64,000 bases of DNA, taken from NCBI RefSeq assembly GCF_012271785.1, contig NZ_JAAWVT010000007.1:124001-188000 (forward strand), in the 5' to 3' direction. Shown piece by piece: positions 1 to 8,168 of the stretch. The notes beneath the pieces were generated by a model. It saw nothing but the letters and a program-made list of their open reading frames with translations, did no database searches and was not told where the DNA came from. Position numbers and translations under genes: made by a program. Position 1 is the first letter of the stretch, and each line of letters begins with the position of its first letter. This DNA comes from Paeniglutamicibacter terrestris. GTDB taxonomy: Bacteria > Actinomycetota > Actinomycetes > Actinomycetales > Micrococcaceae.

Positions 1-557
1 AGCACCTTGATGCGGGTGGGCTGGTCCTGCTCATGGAGCGGGCGGGCTTCCTCTGCGAAGCGGCGCACGTGCGCCGCCGCATCCTTGGTGGTGCAGTGCG
101 GGATGTCGGCGGCGAGCTTCGGGTAGCTCTCGGTGCCAAGCATGAGCGCCAGTGCCGCATTCGAGGTGGCGACCGTGTCGCAGGGAACCTTCTCCGGGTT
201 CCGGTGCTCGTAGTCGGTGAGGTATCCGTCGCGAATCAGCAGGGCGTGGCGGATGGGGCGTCCGGTCCGGGCGAGGATGGTGTCCAGGGCCCGGTACTGT
301 GCCGGGGTCATCGCCCGGTCATTTTCGAAGCTGAGCAGCAGCACCCCGGTGACCTTTGCGAGGCGGTCGACGTAGTGGGTGACTTCGGCGGCCCAGAATC
401 CCGCGGGGGCTTCGGGGCGTGCGTCGAGGCGCAGGGTGGCTGCCACGGTGCGGTGTTCCAGCAGCATCAGCACCACCGAGGAGGTGGGGGTGAAGCCGAG
501 GGAGTGGATGGCGACCGCGACGGTGTCGGCCATCGTGGTGGCGGTGATCTTGTCCAT
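1..557 (-). CDS. DUF4192 domain protein, C-terminus cut by window edge
   Basis: On the minus strand an open frame runs from an ATG at 557 off the left edge, about 185 codons. The N-terminus reads MDKITATTMADTVAVAIHSL, followed by LGFTPTSSVVLMLLE. This matches the opening of DUF4192 proteins of actinobacteria, which start with an I-T-x-x-x-x-x-D-x-x-A-x-x-P/H-x-x-x-G-F-x-P-x-x-S-x-V-x-x-L pattern. A GAGG ribosome site lies about 9 bases before the ATG. The function of the family is not known. It is common on actinobacterial chromosomes, plasmids and phages, so together with the transposon remnants next door it fits an accessory region. Frames in the opposite direction over the same bases are low-complexity and look like shadows. 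Confidence 0.75.
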   Translation of the reverse strand, partial: MDKITATTMADTVAVAIHSLGFTPTSSVVLMLLEHRTVAATLRLDARPEAPAGFWAAEVTHYVDRLAKVTGVLLLSFENDRAMTPAQYRALDTILARTGRPIRHALLIRDGYLTDYEHRNPEKVPCDTVATSNAALALMLGTESYPKLAADIPHCTTKDAAAHVRRFAEEARPLHEQDQPTRIKV

Positions 558-973
558 GATCTTGTCCTCGTTCCAAGGTTTCGGGGGCCGCGGTGCCAGC
601 CCCGCGCTTTGGATCTCTCCCCCCATGTTTTTTGTTTGCTGGCGCAATGAAATGAGCAGGGCCGGGACCAGGCACAGCAACCCGAAGGGCGGGGGCGGGA
701 AAAGTTTGTGGCCGAAATAAGCGACGCAGGAGCGCGGCCACCAAGTTTTCCCGTCACCGGCCCGGAGCGACGAAGGAGCGTAGTGGCTTGTGTGCTTGGG
801 CCCGGCCCATATACTCCGAAGGTCAGCAAACAAAAAAGAAAAAGCGGCCTTTAGGCCGCAGCCTGATTCGCCGGAACGGTGAATCAGGCCAACAGTCGGC
901 CGCGGAGCGGACGTCCGGTTTCTTGGGTGCGAGCGAGCGAGTACCCAAGAGGTCCTGAAACCGGCAGCCACAT
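558..973. other. intergenic, no gene seen
   Basis: This stretch carries the upstream region of the DUF4192 gene and then sequence leading into a decayed transposase. Frames on both strands are arginine- and proline-rich with no recognisable domain. A fragment from about 840 may belong to the lost part of the transposon but cannot be aligned by eye. Confidence 0.5.
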
Positions 974-1723
974 ATGCACGATGAGTTGCACCTGCCGTGG
1001 TCGATGGGTCGACTTGTGGAGAAGCAGAAGGTGTTGGCCCAGGAAGTCAGCGACCTGCTGGCCGAGGCCAAGACCGTGGATGCCACCGAGGACGCGAAGT
1101 TCGGGCCGAGCAGGCTCGGGGACGGGTTGCCGGTGGAGCTGGCCGACCGGCGGGCGCGGGCCTCCCTTGAGGAGGAAGCCGCCGGGAAGGCGCGGGCCGA
1201 GGCCGAGGAGAAGGCCCGGGACCGCGGAGACGACGACATCACCGCCGCCGGGGACAAGGCCGCCAAGGCCGCGGTGCCGAAGCCCAAGGCGCAGCGGAAC
1301 TTCACTGACCTCGATGCCTGGACCATGAAGCGGGCGGACGGCTCTTTTTCGTATTGCTACAAAGGGCAGGCCGTGGTGGACGAATACCGGCAGGTCATCG
1401 TGGCGGCGGAGTATGGCACCGAGTTCTTCATTTCCACCGGCCGGAAGAAGCACGCCACCCCGATCCCGAAGGCACCGAGGGGCCGGATCCCGGCCAATGC
1501 CACCGTGGGCGAGCGGATGGCCCGGAAGCTGAAGACCACGGCGGGGAAGGGGTCTGTTCCCGGCGCAAGGCCATCGTCGAGCCGGTGTTCGGCAGATCCA
1601 CACCCGGCAGGGCAAGCACCTGTTGCTCCGCGGGTTGTGGAAGGCTGCCCTGGAGAGGAAGCTGCTGGCCTGCCTGCCACAACCAAGAAGCTCCACAGCT
1701 ACCGGGAAGAATCGCCGGCATAG
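974..1723 (+). pseudogene. decayed IS1182-type transposase (C-terminal half)
   Basis: The frame carries KAQRNFTDLDAWTMK, then GSFSYCYKGQAVVD and QVIVAA, then FFISTGRKKH and PRGRIPANATVGERMARKL. These are blocks from the C-terminal half of DDE transposases of the IS1182 group. The N-terminal half is missing. Between QVIVAAEYG and FFISTG some 50 residues found in intact relatives are absent, which points to an internal deletion. After KTTAGKG the reading shifts frame to give SRRKAIVEPVFG, shifts again near 1590 to give the block IHTRQGKHLLLRGL, and returns to the first frame for KKLHSYREESPA before the stop. With several frameshifts and a deletion it cannot be active. It is a relic of an old insertion. 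Confidence 0.75.
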
Positions 1724-2356
1724 CGGGAGGTGCGGTGGGGGCCTGCCCTGCGCGCAGACCCCGTTGGGACCCGATCATGGGGCTTGGTGCGGCATCTGAC
1801 AGGTTCCCATGGTGTCTGGCCGGCGGTATCGCCCGGTAAGTGGTTTTTGGTCCAGCTTCCCTGTAACTTGCTGCGGATCGTCAAACCTCTACTGACCCAC
1901 GCACCCAGGCCGTGGCCTTGTTGATGAACGCCTCGAAGTCGATGGCATCGGCCTCGAGCCGCGAACCTCATTCGCGAGCATTAATTATGAGTCAACGCGA
2001 CCTGGCGGTGGTGTGCACGCGGTCGGTGGGGTCCCGGCGTCCACATGTGTGCGGGAAAAGACCGAAGGAAACATCTTTTGCCGTGCCCATGTGGTCGCGG
2101 GGCTAGCCACGGACTTAAGGGACAGCCCCCACGGACGCACACCTTGGGGGAAAGCGCGGACGCGGGGGCTGGTTATCCCGCCCGGTGGCCTCTTGGGGGA
2201 CGGCACTTCCGGGCGAACGCCCTACATTATGCACTCGCCCGAGCGAGTGCAAAAGTCGCGTTCGCGCAGGCCTGCATTCGGCGGTACGTCGTGGAGGTAC
2301 GACTCCCGGGATTGGAAGCGGTCCCGCGCGCGGGGAACCGTCAGGGGGTTCGTAGG
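1724..2356. other. intergenic, no convincing gene
   Basis: No frame here shows a domain or a plausible ribosome site with coding character. On the minus strand around 1905 to 1965 a short piece reads LEADAIDFEAFINKATAWVR, which looks protein-like but stops soon after and is not assigned. It may be another transposon or gene relic. Confidence 0.45.
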
Positions 2357-2625
2357 TCACTCGGTGGCGGAAGGCCCCTGGACGCGCCGCCTTGGTTCGG
2401 GAGCGGTGCCGGAGTGGAGGCGTTCCTCCAGTCCGGCCAGGAGGATGGTGATGCCTTGGTCGAGTTCCTCGGCGCCGTCGTAGTCGGCCAGGGCGGAGGT
2501 GAGGCTGCGCAGCTGGGGGAACTCTTCTGCCGGAAGCCGGTGCAGGCCCAGCCGCAGGATGGCCTCGTTCTCCTCCGGGTCGACAATGAGTTCCTGGAGT
2601 TCGTTCAGGATGTGGCCGTAGATGT
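2357..2625 (-). pseudogene. TetR-family regulator stump (C-terminal domain only)
   Basis: On the minus strand the frame that opens near 2656 reads YIYGHILNELQELIVD, then LGLHRLPAEEFPQLRSL, then ALADYDGAEELDQGITILL and LAGLEERL before a TGA at 2357 to 2359. This resembles the ligand-binding C-terminal domain of TetR(D)-like regulators. There is no start codon in frame and no DNA-binding helix-turn-helix. A strong hairpin (2630 to 2658) sits directly at the upstream edge of the fragment. The gene appears to have been truncated by a rearrangement whose junction lies near 2626 to 2660. Confidence 0.6.
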
Positions 2626-2629
2626 AACG

Positions 2630-2658
2630 GAAGGCCCCTCTACGCCAGAGGGGCCTTC
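2630..2658. terminator. perfect 12-bp hairpin at the edge of the TetR stump
   Basis: The arms GAAGGCCCCTCT and AGAGGGGCCTTC are perfectly complementary around a 5-base loop. There is no long T-run on either side. It is terminator-like. Its position upstream of a truncated coding fragment suggests it came from another transcription unit. The bases from 2659 to 2942 show no gene. Confidence 0.5.
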
Positions 2659-2942
2659 AACGAATGGGGTGGTCTGTCTCGGTTTGGGTTTAGCTTAACG
2701 GCGACGTATTCCTCCCCTCTTGGCTTGTGAAAGCCATCAACGGATTCAAGTAGAAATAGGCTAATAATGGGTGCCGCGCCCTGTCAAACCCAATCCTGGG
2801 CACTCGTTCCGTGGCTGAATATGGCGGGTGTCAAGAGGATCTTCCCTGGCGGAACCCTCGTGTACCGTGACCGAAGATTGATCCTTTCAAGACACCTCCG
2901 ACGGCTCAGCAGGGACGGGCCGTCGGGTCCCAGAGCTGCGGA

Positions 2943-3314
2943 TCACAGCGGATTGGCACCCTTGATGAACTCCGTGGCATGCTTGAGGGCCTTCTTGAAG
3001 GCGTCATTGCGCAGCCTGATGTCCTCCAGCTGTCCGGAGTCGAGATAGCCGGTGGGCCCGGGACGCAGCAACCAGATGTCCCCGGCCGGGGGCAGGTAGA
3101 ACATGGCGAAGGTCCGGTGGGCCTCATCTTCCGTCCAGACCGGGACCACCGCCAGCGCGGCGCCGGTATCGATGTTGATCCACTGGGCCCGAGGCATGGG
3201 TTGCTCGAGGACTTCCGGGTCCAAAAACGGTGCGCTGCCCTTCCCCCAACGCTCCTCGAAGCGTTCGTGGAAGGTCGGCAGCAGCGGTGAATCGTAGCGT
3301 CGCCATGCATTCAT
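2943..3314 (-). CDS. unknown protein in heat-shock module
   Basis: This encodes 123 residues starting MNAWRRYDSPLLPTFHERFE and rich in aromatic residues, with no signal peptide or membrane segment seen. No family was recognised. The ATG at 3314 directly follows the stop codon of the DnaJ-domain gene. Its ribosome site AGGAGG lies inside the last codons of that gene, so translation of the two is very likely coupled. The third position in an hsp20-dnaJ unit suggests a role linked to protein quality control, but that is inference from context only. Confidence 0.7.
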   Translation of the reverse strand: MNAWRRYDSPLLPTFHERFEERWGKGSAPFLDPEVLEQPMPRAQWINIDTGAALAVVPVWTEDEAHRTFAMFYLPPAGDIWLLRPGPTGYLDSGQLEDIRLRNDAFKKALKHATEFIKGANPL

Positions 3315-3710
3315 TTAGATGCTCCTCCTAGTCGGGGGATCCCACCGCAGTGGGGAAACACTCAAGGATTCTCCGCCACCCGGCCTCGAACCCGGGGATG
3401 AGGCCGGACGGAAGGGGGCAGCGGAAGGCTGAGGGATCGGGGGAAGCACCGGGTGGGGGTGGTGTTCCCTGTCGTAGCGGGCACGCCGGATTGGATCGGC
3501 CAGGACCGCATGGGCCTCCATGGCTCGTTGAAGCAGAACGGCATGCTGGTTTGCGTCCTCCACCGATTCCGGTCGATAGCGGGTGTCGGGGTGGTGGCGG
3601 CGCAACAGGGACCGGTAAGCCCGAGCAATGGCCCCGGGGGAGGCTTGGGGATCCAGACCCAACCCCGAATAGTAATCAGGAAATCCGCCCACCGTACGTT
3701 GCACTTCCAT
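3315..3710 (-). CDS. small J-domain (DnaJ-like) protein
   Basis: The protein has 131 residues. An N-terminal J domain covers roughly residues 10 to 80: it contains YYSGLGLDPQASPGAIARAY, the invariant HPD motif in RRHHPDTR, and LADPIRRARYD at the end. A proline-rich tail of about 50 residues follows, without the zinc-finger or C-terminal domains of full DnaJ. Such proteins recruit and stimulate an Hsp70 (DnaK) ATPase. It lies downstream of hsp20 after a gap of 247 bases that shows no gene, and is followed without gap by an unknown gene. The tail might bind clients or simply be disordered. The J-domain call is firm; the partner is inferred. Confidence 0.85.
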   Translation of the reverse strand: MEVQRTVGGFPDYYSGLGLDPQASPGAIARAYRSLLRRHHPDTRYRPESVEDANQHAVLLQRAMEAHAVLADPIRRARYDREHHPHPVLPPIPQPSAAPFRPASSPGSRPGGGESLSVSPLRWDPPTRRSI

Positions 3711-3957
3711 TCCGGCACTTCAGGCTCCGGCGGTGCCGGGCACTGCCTTGGTGGCCACTAGTGAAAGCCGCTGGCCCGGGCGCCATGGCCCGGGACCAAC
3801 GGTGCCGAAAACATTCTGTGAGGGCCGTCCTTGATCGCGCCTTCGGGCGCAATGGCGGGCCACAACGGCTCACGCCCATTTTCCCAACAGGTGGGCGGCC
3901 GCCGGACGCTTCCGGCGTTGCGGGGGACACCAAAGGCATCTCCCGCTTCCCGGTCGC

Positions 3958-4380
3958 CTAGGCGTCTAGCGCCTGGCGATCGGTGTCTGTGGAGGTGATT
4001 TCGATCTTGCGCGGCTTGGCCCTCTCGGCCACCGGAATCCGCAGGCGCAGCACCCCGGTGTCGTAGCTGGCCTCGATGTTCTCCGTATCCAGGTTCTCGC
4101 CCAGGACAAGCTGTCGGCTGAACACACCCCGGGGCCGCTCGGCGGCAAGCATCTCCAGGTCCTTGTCCAAGGCCGGACGCTCCGCCTTGACGGTGACCAC
4201 GTTGCGTTCCACATCCAGATTGATCGAATCCGGGCTGATGCCGGGCAAATCGAATTCGACTTCAAAGGTATCGCCGTCGCGCCAGGCGTCCATGGTCATG
4301 GCCGCCGGACGGGTCGGGGTCCCAAAAACCTGCTGGGCGATCCGGTCGAGATCACGGAAAGGGTCGGTGCTCATCAACAT
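3958..4380 (-). CDS. small heat shock protein, Hsp20 family
   Basis: The protein holds a short N-terminal region starting [20 protein letters not shown] and an alpha-crystallin domain from about residue 30 to 130, including [33 protein letters not shown] and [12 protein letters not shown]. Small heat shock proteins form oligomers that hold unfolding proteins until DnaK or ClpB refolds them. I chose the ATG at 4380 because AAGGAG lies about 10 bases upstream and relatives start M-L-M-x-T-D-P-F; an ATG at 4407 would add nine unlikely residues. The gene has a promoter with an inverted repeat just downstream of it and diverges from an HspR-like regulator, which implies heat-inducible repression control. 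Confidence 0.92.
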   Translation of the reverse strand: MLMSTDPFRDLDRIAQQVFGTPTRPAAMTMDAWRDGDTFEVEFDLPGISPDSINLDVERNVVTVKAERPALDKDLEMLAAERPRGVFSRQLVLGENLDTENIEASYDTGVLRLRIPVAERAKPRKIEITSTDTDRQALDA

Positions 4381-4429
4381 GGCTGTTGCACTCCTTCGCA
4401 GTGTCATGAGTTGTCATCTTCGGTTGTGC

Positions 4430-4459
4430 ATACCTGCCACGATCTATAGTGGCAGGTAT
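4430..4459. promoter_or_regulatory. operator between hsp20 and hspR-like gene
   Basis: The arms ATACCTGCCAC and GTGGCAGGTAT are perfectly complementary with an 8-base spacer. The site lies just downstream of the predicted hsp20 -10 box and between the two divergent genes. It is the obvious binding site for the MerR/HspR-type protein encoded at 4532. It differs from the well known HAIR consensus CTTGAGT-N7-ACTCAAG bound by classical HspR. Confidence 0.7.
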
Positions 4460-4465
4460 AGCTTT

Positions 4466-4495
4466 TTTATAGCATGAGGCACACAAGGCGTGCAA
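4466..4495 (-). promoter_or_regulatory. predicted hsp20 promoter
   Basis: Read on the minus strand, a TTGCAC -35 box (4495 to 4490) and a TATAAA -10 box (4471 to 4466) are separated by 18 bases. The operator begins 7 bases after the -10 box, so a bound repressor would cover the transcription start. Confidence 0.55.
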
Positions 4496-4531
4496 GCAAT
4501 ATTTTTCTGAAGCGCCCAGGCAACGGAAAGG

Positions 4532-4870
4532 GTGGATGTGGGATCCAACGATCCACGGGAGCACGGGGTGTATGCGATCTCGGTCGCCGCCGAATTGGTG
4601 GGGATGGGCCAGCAAAATCTGCGGCTCTATGAGCGCAAAGGGCTTCTGCAGCCCCAACGCACCGAGAAAGGCACCCGACGCTACAGCGAGGCGGACCTGA
4701 CCAGGTTGCGTCGGATCTCAGAACTCTTGGGGTTGGGGCTGAACCTGTCCGGAATCCGACTTGTCCTCCTATTGGAGGCCGACAACCAGGCCCTGCGCCA
4801 TGAGCTCTCGGGGCGACGCCTCGCTTCAGGGTCCGGCCAGCAGAGACGAACACCGCTTCCCGGTGCCTGA
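4532..4870 (+). CDS. HspR-like MerR-family regulator
   Basis: This encodes 112 residues. The N-terminal MerR winged helix-turn-helix is clear: YAISVAAELVGMGQQNLRLY, ERKGLLQPQRT, GTRRYSEADLTRLRRI, then LGLNLSGIRLVLLLEADN. HspR proteins have the same V-A-E-L-x-G-M-x-x-Q-x-L-R-x-Y-E-R pattern and a short tail in place of an effector domain. They repress chaperone genes, often with DnaK as co-repressor. It is divergent from hsp20-dnaJ and shares the 4430 to 4459 operator, so it probably controls that unit and itself. The IS30 element begins about 130 bases after its stop, which may have separated it from former neighbours. Confidence 0.85.
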   Translation: MDVGSNDPREHGVYAISVAAELVGMGQQNLRLYERKGLLQPQRTEKGTRRYSEADLTRLRRISELLGLGLNLSGIRLVLLLEADNQALRHELSGRRLASGSGQQRRTPLPGA

Positions 4871-5000
4871 GCCTTCGACCCGGGATGCGCACGCACCGCA
4901 TTTGACCCGCCACGGAAACTGGATAGAAGTCATCCGGCCAGGTATGGGCACACCCCCCGGAAAGGCATGTCAGTGTCCATAAGCCGATCGGCGGATTCTG

Positions 5001-6197
5001 GCGGTCATTGCAACAGGAGGCTTCCGATCATCTCGATCGGCTTCCTGAACTCTAGCCGCTTGCGTGGCCGGTCGTTGAGTTCGGCGGCAACCCAGTCGAG
5101 GTCTTCGGCGCTGTGGATGCCCAGGTCCGTGCCCTTGGGGAAGTACTGTCGCAACAGCCCGTTGGTGTTCTCGTTGATGCCTCGCTGCCAAGGCGAATGC
5201 GGGTCGCAGAAGTAGATCTCCATGCCGGTGTCCATCTTGACGCTCTTCCAGGACTGCATTTCGATGCCCTGGTCCCAGGTCAGGGAATGGCGCAGCGATT
5301 CGGGCAGGGTCTTGATCTTTGCGGTCAGCGCCTGACGCATCTGTTCGGCCTTGTATCCCTGGGGCAGGTGGACGAGCATCGTGTAGTTGGTGTTGCGCTC
5401 CACCAGGGTCCCGATGGCGCTCTGGTTGCCCTTGCCGATGATGAGGTCGCCCTCCCAGTGCCCCGGGACGGCGCGGTCTTCCACTTCTGCGGGGCGTTCG
5501 GAAATGTTGATCATTCCCGGGATCCGGTTCTTGCGCTGGCCGGCCTTGCGGCACGGCTTGCGCACGGCCCTGCCGGTACGTAAACACGCGGCCAGATCGC
5601 GGTTCACGGCGCCGCGCGACTGGACGTAGAGGGACTGGTAGATCGTCTCCGGGGACACCCGCATCTCCTGTTGGTCGGGGAACCGCAGGCGCAACCGCCC
5701 CGCTATTTGTTCCGGTGAATACTTCTTGGCAAGGTCCTCCTCGACTATTCCACGCAACACCAGATTCGTGTGAAGCTTGGCGGGTTTGGGACGGGAGGCC
5801 CGCTCGTAGGCCAGCACGTGGGCCGAGGTCGCCCGATACTCATTCCCCGCTTTAGTGTTGCGGCGCAGCTCCCGGGACACCGTCGAGGCGGAGCATCCGA
5901 TCGCTGCTCCGATCTTCCGCAGGGACTGGCCTTGGGCACGCAGGATGGCGATCTCCTCACGCTTTTCAAAGGTCAGGCAGCGGCCCTTGAGGTTCCTGCC
6001 TCGGCGGGGACGGACACCGCCGGCGGCGGCCAGGACGGTGCGCCCGGTGCGTCTGCTGGTGTTCAGGGGAATGACGGCGTCGGTGATGAAATCACCTGCC
6101 TGCATTCCTGCCCAAAAGACCTGCAGAAGATCTGGTCGGTAAAGGATTGAATATTTTCCCATGTCAACACTCATTCACTAAGTGTTGCAATCACCGC
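5001..6197 (-). mobile_element. IS30-family insertion sequence, apparently intact
   Basis: A single transposase gene fills the element. Near-terminal inverted repeats are visible: GCGGTCATTGCAACA at 5001 to 5015 on the left, and on the right the reverse complement of 6183 to 6197, GCGGTGATTGCAACA, with one mismatch. The transposase stop codon lies inside the left repeat. The exact outer ends and a target duplication could not be fixed by eye. It sits between the heat-shock module and the exporter operon. Confidence 0.75.
5005..6174 (-). CDS. IS30-family transposase
   Basis: The frame is full length for the family, 389 residues. An N-terminal helix-turn-helix for binding the element ends is seen in LTFEKREEIAILRAQGQSLR and IGCSASTVSRELRRN. 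The C-terminal half has the DDE catalytic core: VPGHWEGDLIIG supplies the first Asp, TWDQGIEM the second, and the motif HSPWQRGINENTNGLLRQYF the Glu typical of IS30 enzymes. It catalyses excision and insertion of its own element. No frameshift or missing catalytic residue was seen, so it may be active. Confidence 0.92.
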   Translation of the reverse strand: MSVDMGKYSILYRPDLLQVFWAGMQAGDFITDAVIPLNTSRRTGRTVLAAAGGVRPRRGRNLKGRCLTFEKREEIAILRAQGQSLRKIGAAIGCSASTVSRELRRNTKAGNEYRATSAHVLAYERASRPKPAKLHTNLVLRGIVEEDLAKKYSPEQIAGRLRLRFPDQQEMRVSPETIYQSLYVQSRGAVNRDLAACLRTGRAVRKPCRKAGQRKNRIPGMINISERPAEVEDRAVPGHWEGDLIIGKGNQSAIGTLVERNTNYTMLVHLPQGYKAEQMRQALTAKIKTLPESLRHSLTWDQGIEMQSWKSVKMDTGMEIYFCDPHSPWQRGINENTNGLLRQYFPKGTDLGIHSAEDLDWVAAELNDRPRKRLEFRKPIEMIGSLLLQ

Positions 6198-6251
6198 GCG
6201 AACCCAAGGAACGTCTTACGGGTCAGAATCAATCCTTCGTGCGCTAATATG

Positions 6252-6277
6252 AGTGCATAAGTTCGCACCTATGCACT
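6252..6277 (+). promoter_or_regulatory. operator and -10 region of the MFS-arsR unit
   Basis: The arms AGTGCATA and TATGCACT are perfect complements with a 10-base spacer. A TAATAT sequence at 6245 to 6250, directly before it, is a good -10 box. The site precedes the exporter gene and is the likely target of the ArsR-type sensor encoded downstream. Confidence 0.55.
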
Positions 6278-6292
6278 TGATTGGTTGTTGTG

Positions 6293-7579
6293 ATGCTGTC
6301 TGTTCTGAAAAATACGACGTATCGGCGGCTTTTTTCTGCCCAGGTGGTGGCCTTGTTGGGCACGGGAATGTTGACTGTGGCGCTGGGTCTGTTGGCCTTT
6401 GATCTGGCGGGCAAGGATGCGGGTGCGGTGATGGGTACGGCGTTGACGGTGAAGATGGCCGCCTACGTCGGGTTTGCCCCGGTCATTAATGCATTGGTGG
6501 CTAGGCTGCCGAAAAAACCGGTGTTGATCGGTGCGGATCTGCTGCGCGCTGGCATGGCATTGTGTCTGCCGTTCATTACCGAAACGTGGCAGATTTACGT
6601 GTTGATCTTCGTGTTGCAGTCGGCTTCGGCCACGTTTACTCCGGCGTTTCAGTCGTTGATTCCGCAGGTGTTGAAGGACGAGCGTGATTACACGCGGGCG
6701 TTGTCGCTGTCGCGGCTGGCTTATGACATGGAAGCGCTGGTCAGTCCGGCGCTGGCGGCCTTGCTGTTGACGGTGCTCAGCTACAGCAACCTGTTCCTGG
6801 GGACGGCGGTTGGGTTCTTGTTCTCGGCCCTGATGGTCATGTTCACCAGGCTGCCAAGCACGGAACAAACAACCGGGATCCAGGCCTCGCTGTGGCATCG
6901 AACCACGCTGGGGACGCGCATCTTCTGGCACAACCGGCGTCTGCGATCCCTACTGGCACTAAACCTCGTGGTTGCAGCCCCCACCGCCTTGGTGCTGGTC
7001 AACACGGTCGTCTACGTGCGTGAAGTCCTGCACCGTCCCGCGACCGATCTTGCCCTGGCACTGGCATGTTTCGGCATCGGCTCGATGATTGTCGCACTCT
7101 GCGCCCCCAAGTTCTTGGATAGCTTCGGAGACCGGGCGGTCATGCTCACTGGTGCCGCCGTGCTGCCGCTTGTCCTGGTCGGGGCAACCGTCATGACTTT
7201 CTTGCCCCCCGGACCGGAACAGTGGGGGTGGATACTGGGACTGTGGTTCCTGCTCGGTGCAGGTAACTCCACCATCCTGACGCCTTCCTCCCGGCTCTTG
7301 CGCAATGCCTCCACTGAGGAAACCGCCCCCTATGTTTTCACGGCCCAGTTTTCCCTGTCCCACGCCTGCTACATCATCACTTACCCGCTGGCCGGGTGGG
7401 TAGGCGCTGCGGCGGGATTGGGGCCGGCTGCGCTGGCACTGACATTTATTGCGATGATAGGTAGTGCAGGTGCATTCCTGTCCTGGCCCCGCCACTCCCT
7501 GACGGAGGTCCCAGCCGCAGAAACCGAGGAAGCGAACTTTGAGCAGTCAACCGGAGAGCATGTTGAGCGCGGCCACTGA
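6293..7579 (+). CDS. MFS exporter, NreB-like
   Basis: About 428 residues with some ten to twelve hydrophobic segments in the major facilitator pattern. The N-terminus (MLSVLKNTTYRRLFSAQVVA) and the block LQSASATFTPAFQSLIPQVL resemble the MFS group that includes the nickel-resistance exporter NreB. The gene overlaps an ArsR regulator with a metal-binding signature and is preceded by an operator, so metal export is the best guess. A drug substrate cannot be excluded. An in-frame TTG at 6281 would add four residues; the ATG at 6293 aligns better with relatives. No strong ribosome site was seen. The IS30 element ends less than 100 bases upstream. Confidence 0.8.
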   Translation: MLSVLKNTTYRRLFSAQVVALLGTGMLTVALGLLAFDLAGKDAGAVMGTALTVKMAAYVGFAPVINALVARLPKKPVLIGADLLRAGMALCLPFITETWQIYVLIFVLQSASATFTPAFQSLIPQVLKDERDYTRALSLSRLAYDMEALVSPALAALLLTVLSYSNLFLGTAVGFLFSALMVMFTRLPSTEQTTGIQASLWHRTTLGTRIFWHNRRLRSLLALNLVVAAPTALVLVNTVVYVREVLHRPATDLALALACFGIGSMIVALCAPKFLDSFGDRAVMLTGAAVLPLVLVGATVMTFLPPGPEQWGWILGLWFLLGAGNSTILTPSSRLLRNASTEETAPYVFTAQFSLSHACYIITYPLAGWVGAAAGLGPAALALTFIAMIGSAGAFLSWPRHSLTEVPAAETEEANFEQSTGEHVERGH

Positions 7580-7916
7580 ACCGCCGTCGCTCGTCCATGA
7601 AGTCGAGCCCGGCCCCGAACTCCTGGACGCCGCTGCAGCAACATTGCGGATGCTGGCCGAACCCACCCGCCTGCATCTGCTCTGGCAGCTCGCCAACGGA
7701 CCCAAGACAGTTTCCGAACTAACCGCTGCGGCCGGTGTTCCCCGGACTGTGGCCAGCCAGCACCTCGCCAAACTCCGCCACAGTGGCCTGGTCGATACCC
7801 GCAAAGACGGCCGCAACGTGATCTACTCCCTGCGTGATGGTCACTTGGTTCGGCTGATCCGCGAAACAATCAACCACGCCGACCACCAAATGACCGGCGA
7901 ACCCACCCACAGCTAA
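7539..7916 (+). CDS. ArsR/SmtB-family metal sensor with alpha-5 site
   Basis: This is a winged helix-turn-helix regulator of 125 residues: LRMLAEPTRLHLLWQLANGP, then VSELTAAAGVPRTVASQHLA, LAKLRHSGLV and the wing KDGRNVIYSL. The C-terminal helix carries D100-x-H102-x10-H113-x2-H116. This is the alpha-5 metal site of the SmtB, CzrA and NmtR group, which sense zinc, cobalt or nickel; there is no arsenic-type Cys pair. The gene starts inside the end of the MFS gene, with GAGGAAG before a TTG at 7539; an ATG at 7560 is possible. It probably represses the pair until metal binds. Confidence 0.88.
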   Translation: MSSQPESMLSAATEPPSLVHEVEPGPELLDAAAATLRMLAEPTRLHLLWQLANGPKTVSELTAAAGVPRTVASQHLAKLRHSGLVDTRKDGRNVIYSLRDGHLVRLIRETINHADHQMTGEPTHS

Positions 7917-8168
7917 TACCCGCCGCCAACCGGCACAGGCGCATGGGTAGACGTGCCAGCGCGACTCCCCGGCTGTGCCGGCCAGTGAATAAGGGAACAC
8001 ACAGTTCTCGCGGTTTCAGGATAGCTGTTGTGACTGTTCCGTAAGACGGTCGACCAGCGGTGCTTGTGCAGAGGACCTTGGACGACTTCGAAATGTCAGT
8101 TTCCGAAGTCGTCAGCACTTCTGTCCACAGTCCGCCTCATTGCGCCGCACCGTCCGCAAGCGGAACCT

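Noticed and set aside
33-650. Plus-strand frame of 205 codons at the left edge
   Set aside because: It is antisense to the DUF4192 gene, whose protein sequence is recognisable on the minus strand; the plus-strand product is low-complexity.
884-1696. Minus-strand frame of 270 codons over the transposase relic
   Set aside because: The opposite strand has clear IS1182-type blocks; this is a shadow.
2045-2698. Plus-strand frame of 217 codons
   Set aside because: It is antisense to the TetR stump in its second half and shows no domain; the open frame follows from high GC content.
5000-6198. Target site duplication of the IS30 element
   Set aside because: The outer ends of the inverted repeats cannot be fixed by eye, and the flanking bases give no clear 2- or 3-base direct repeat.
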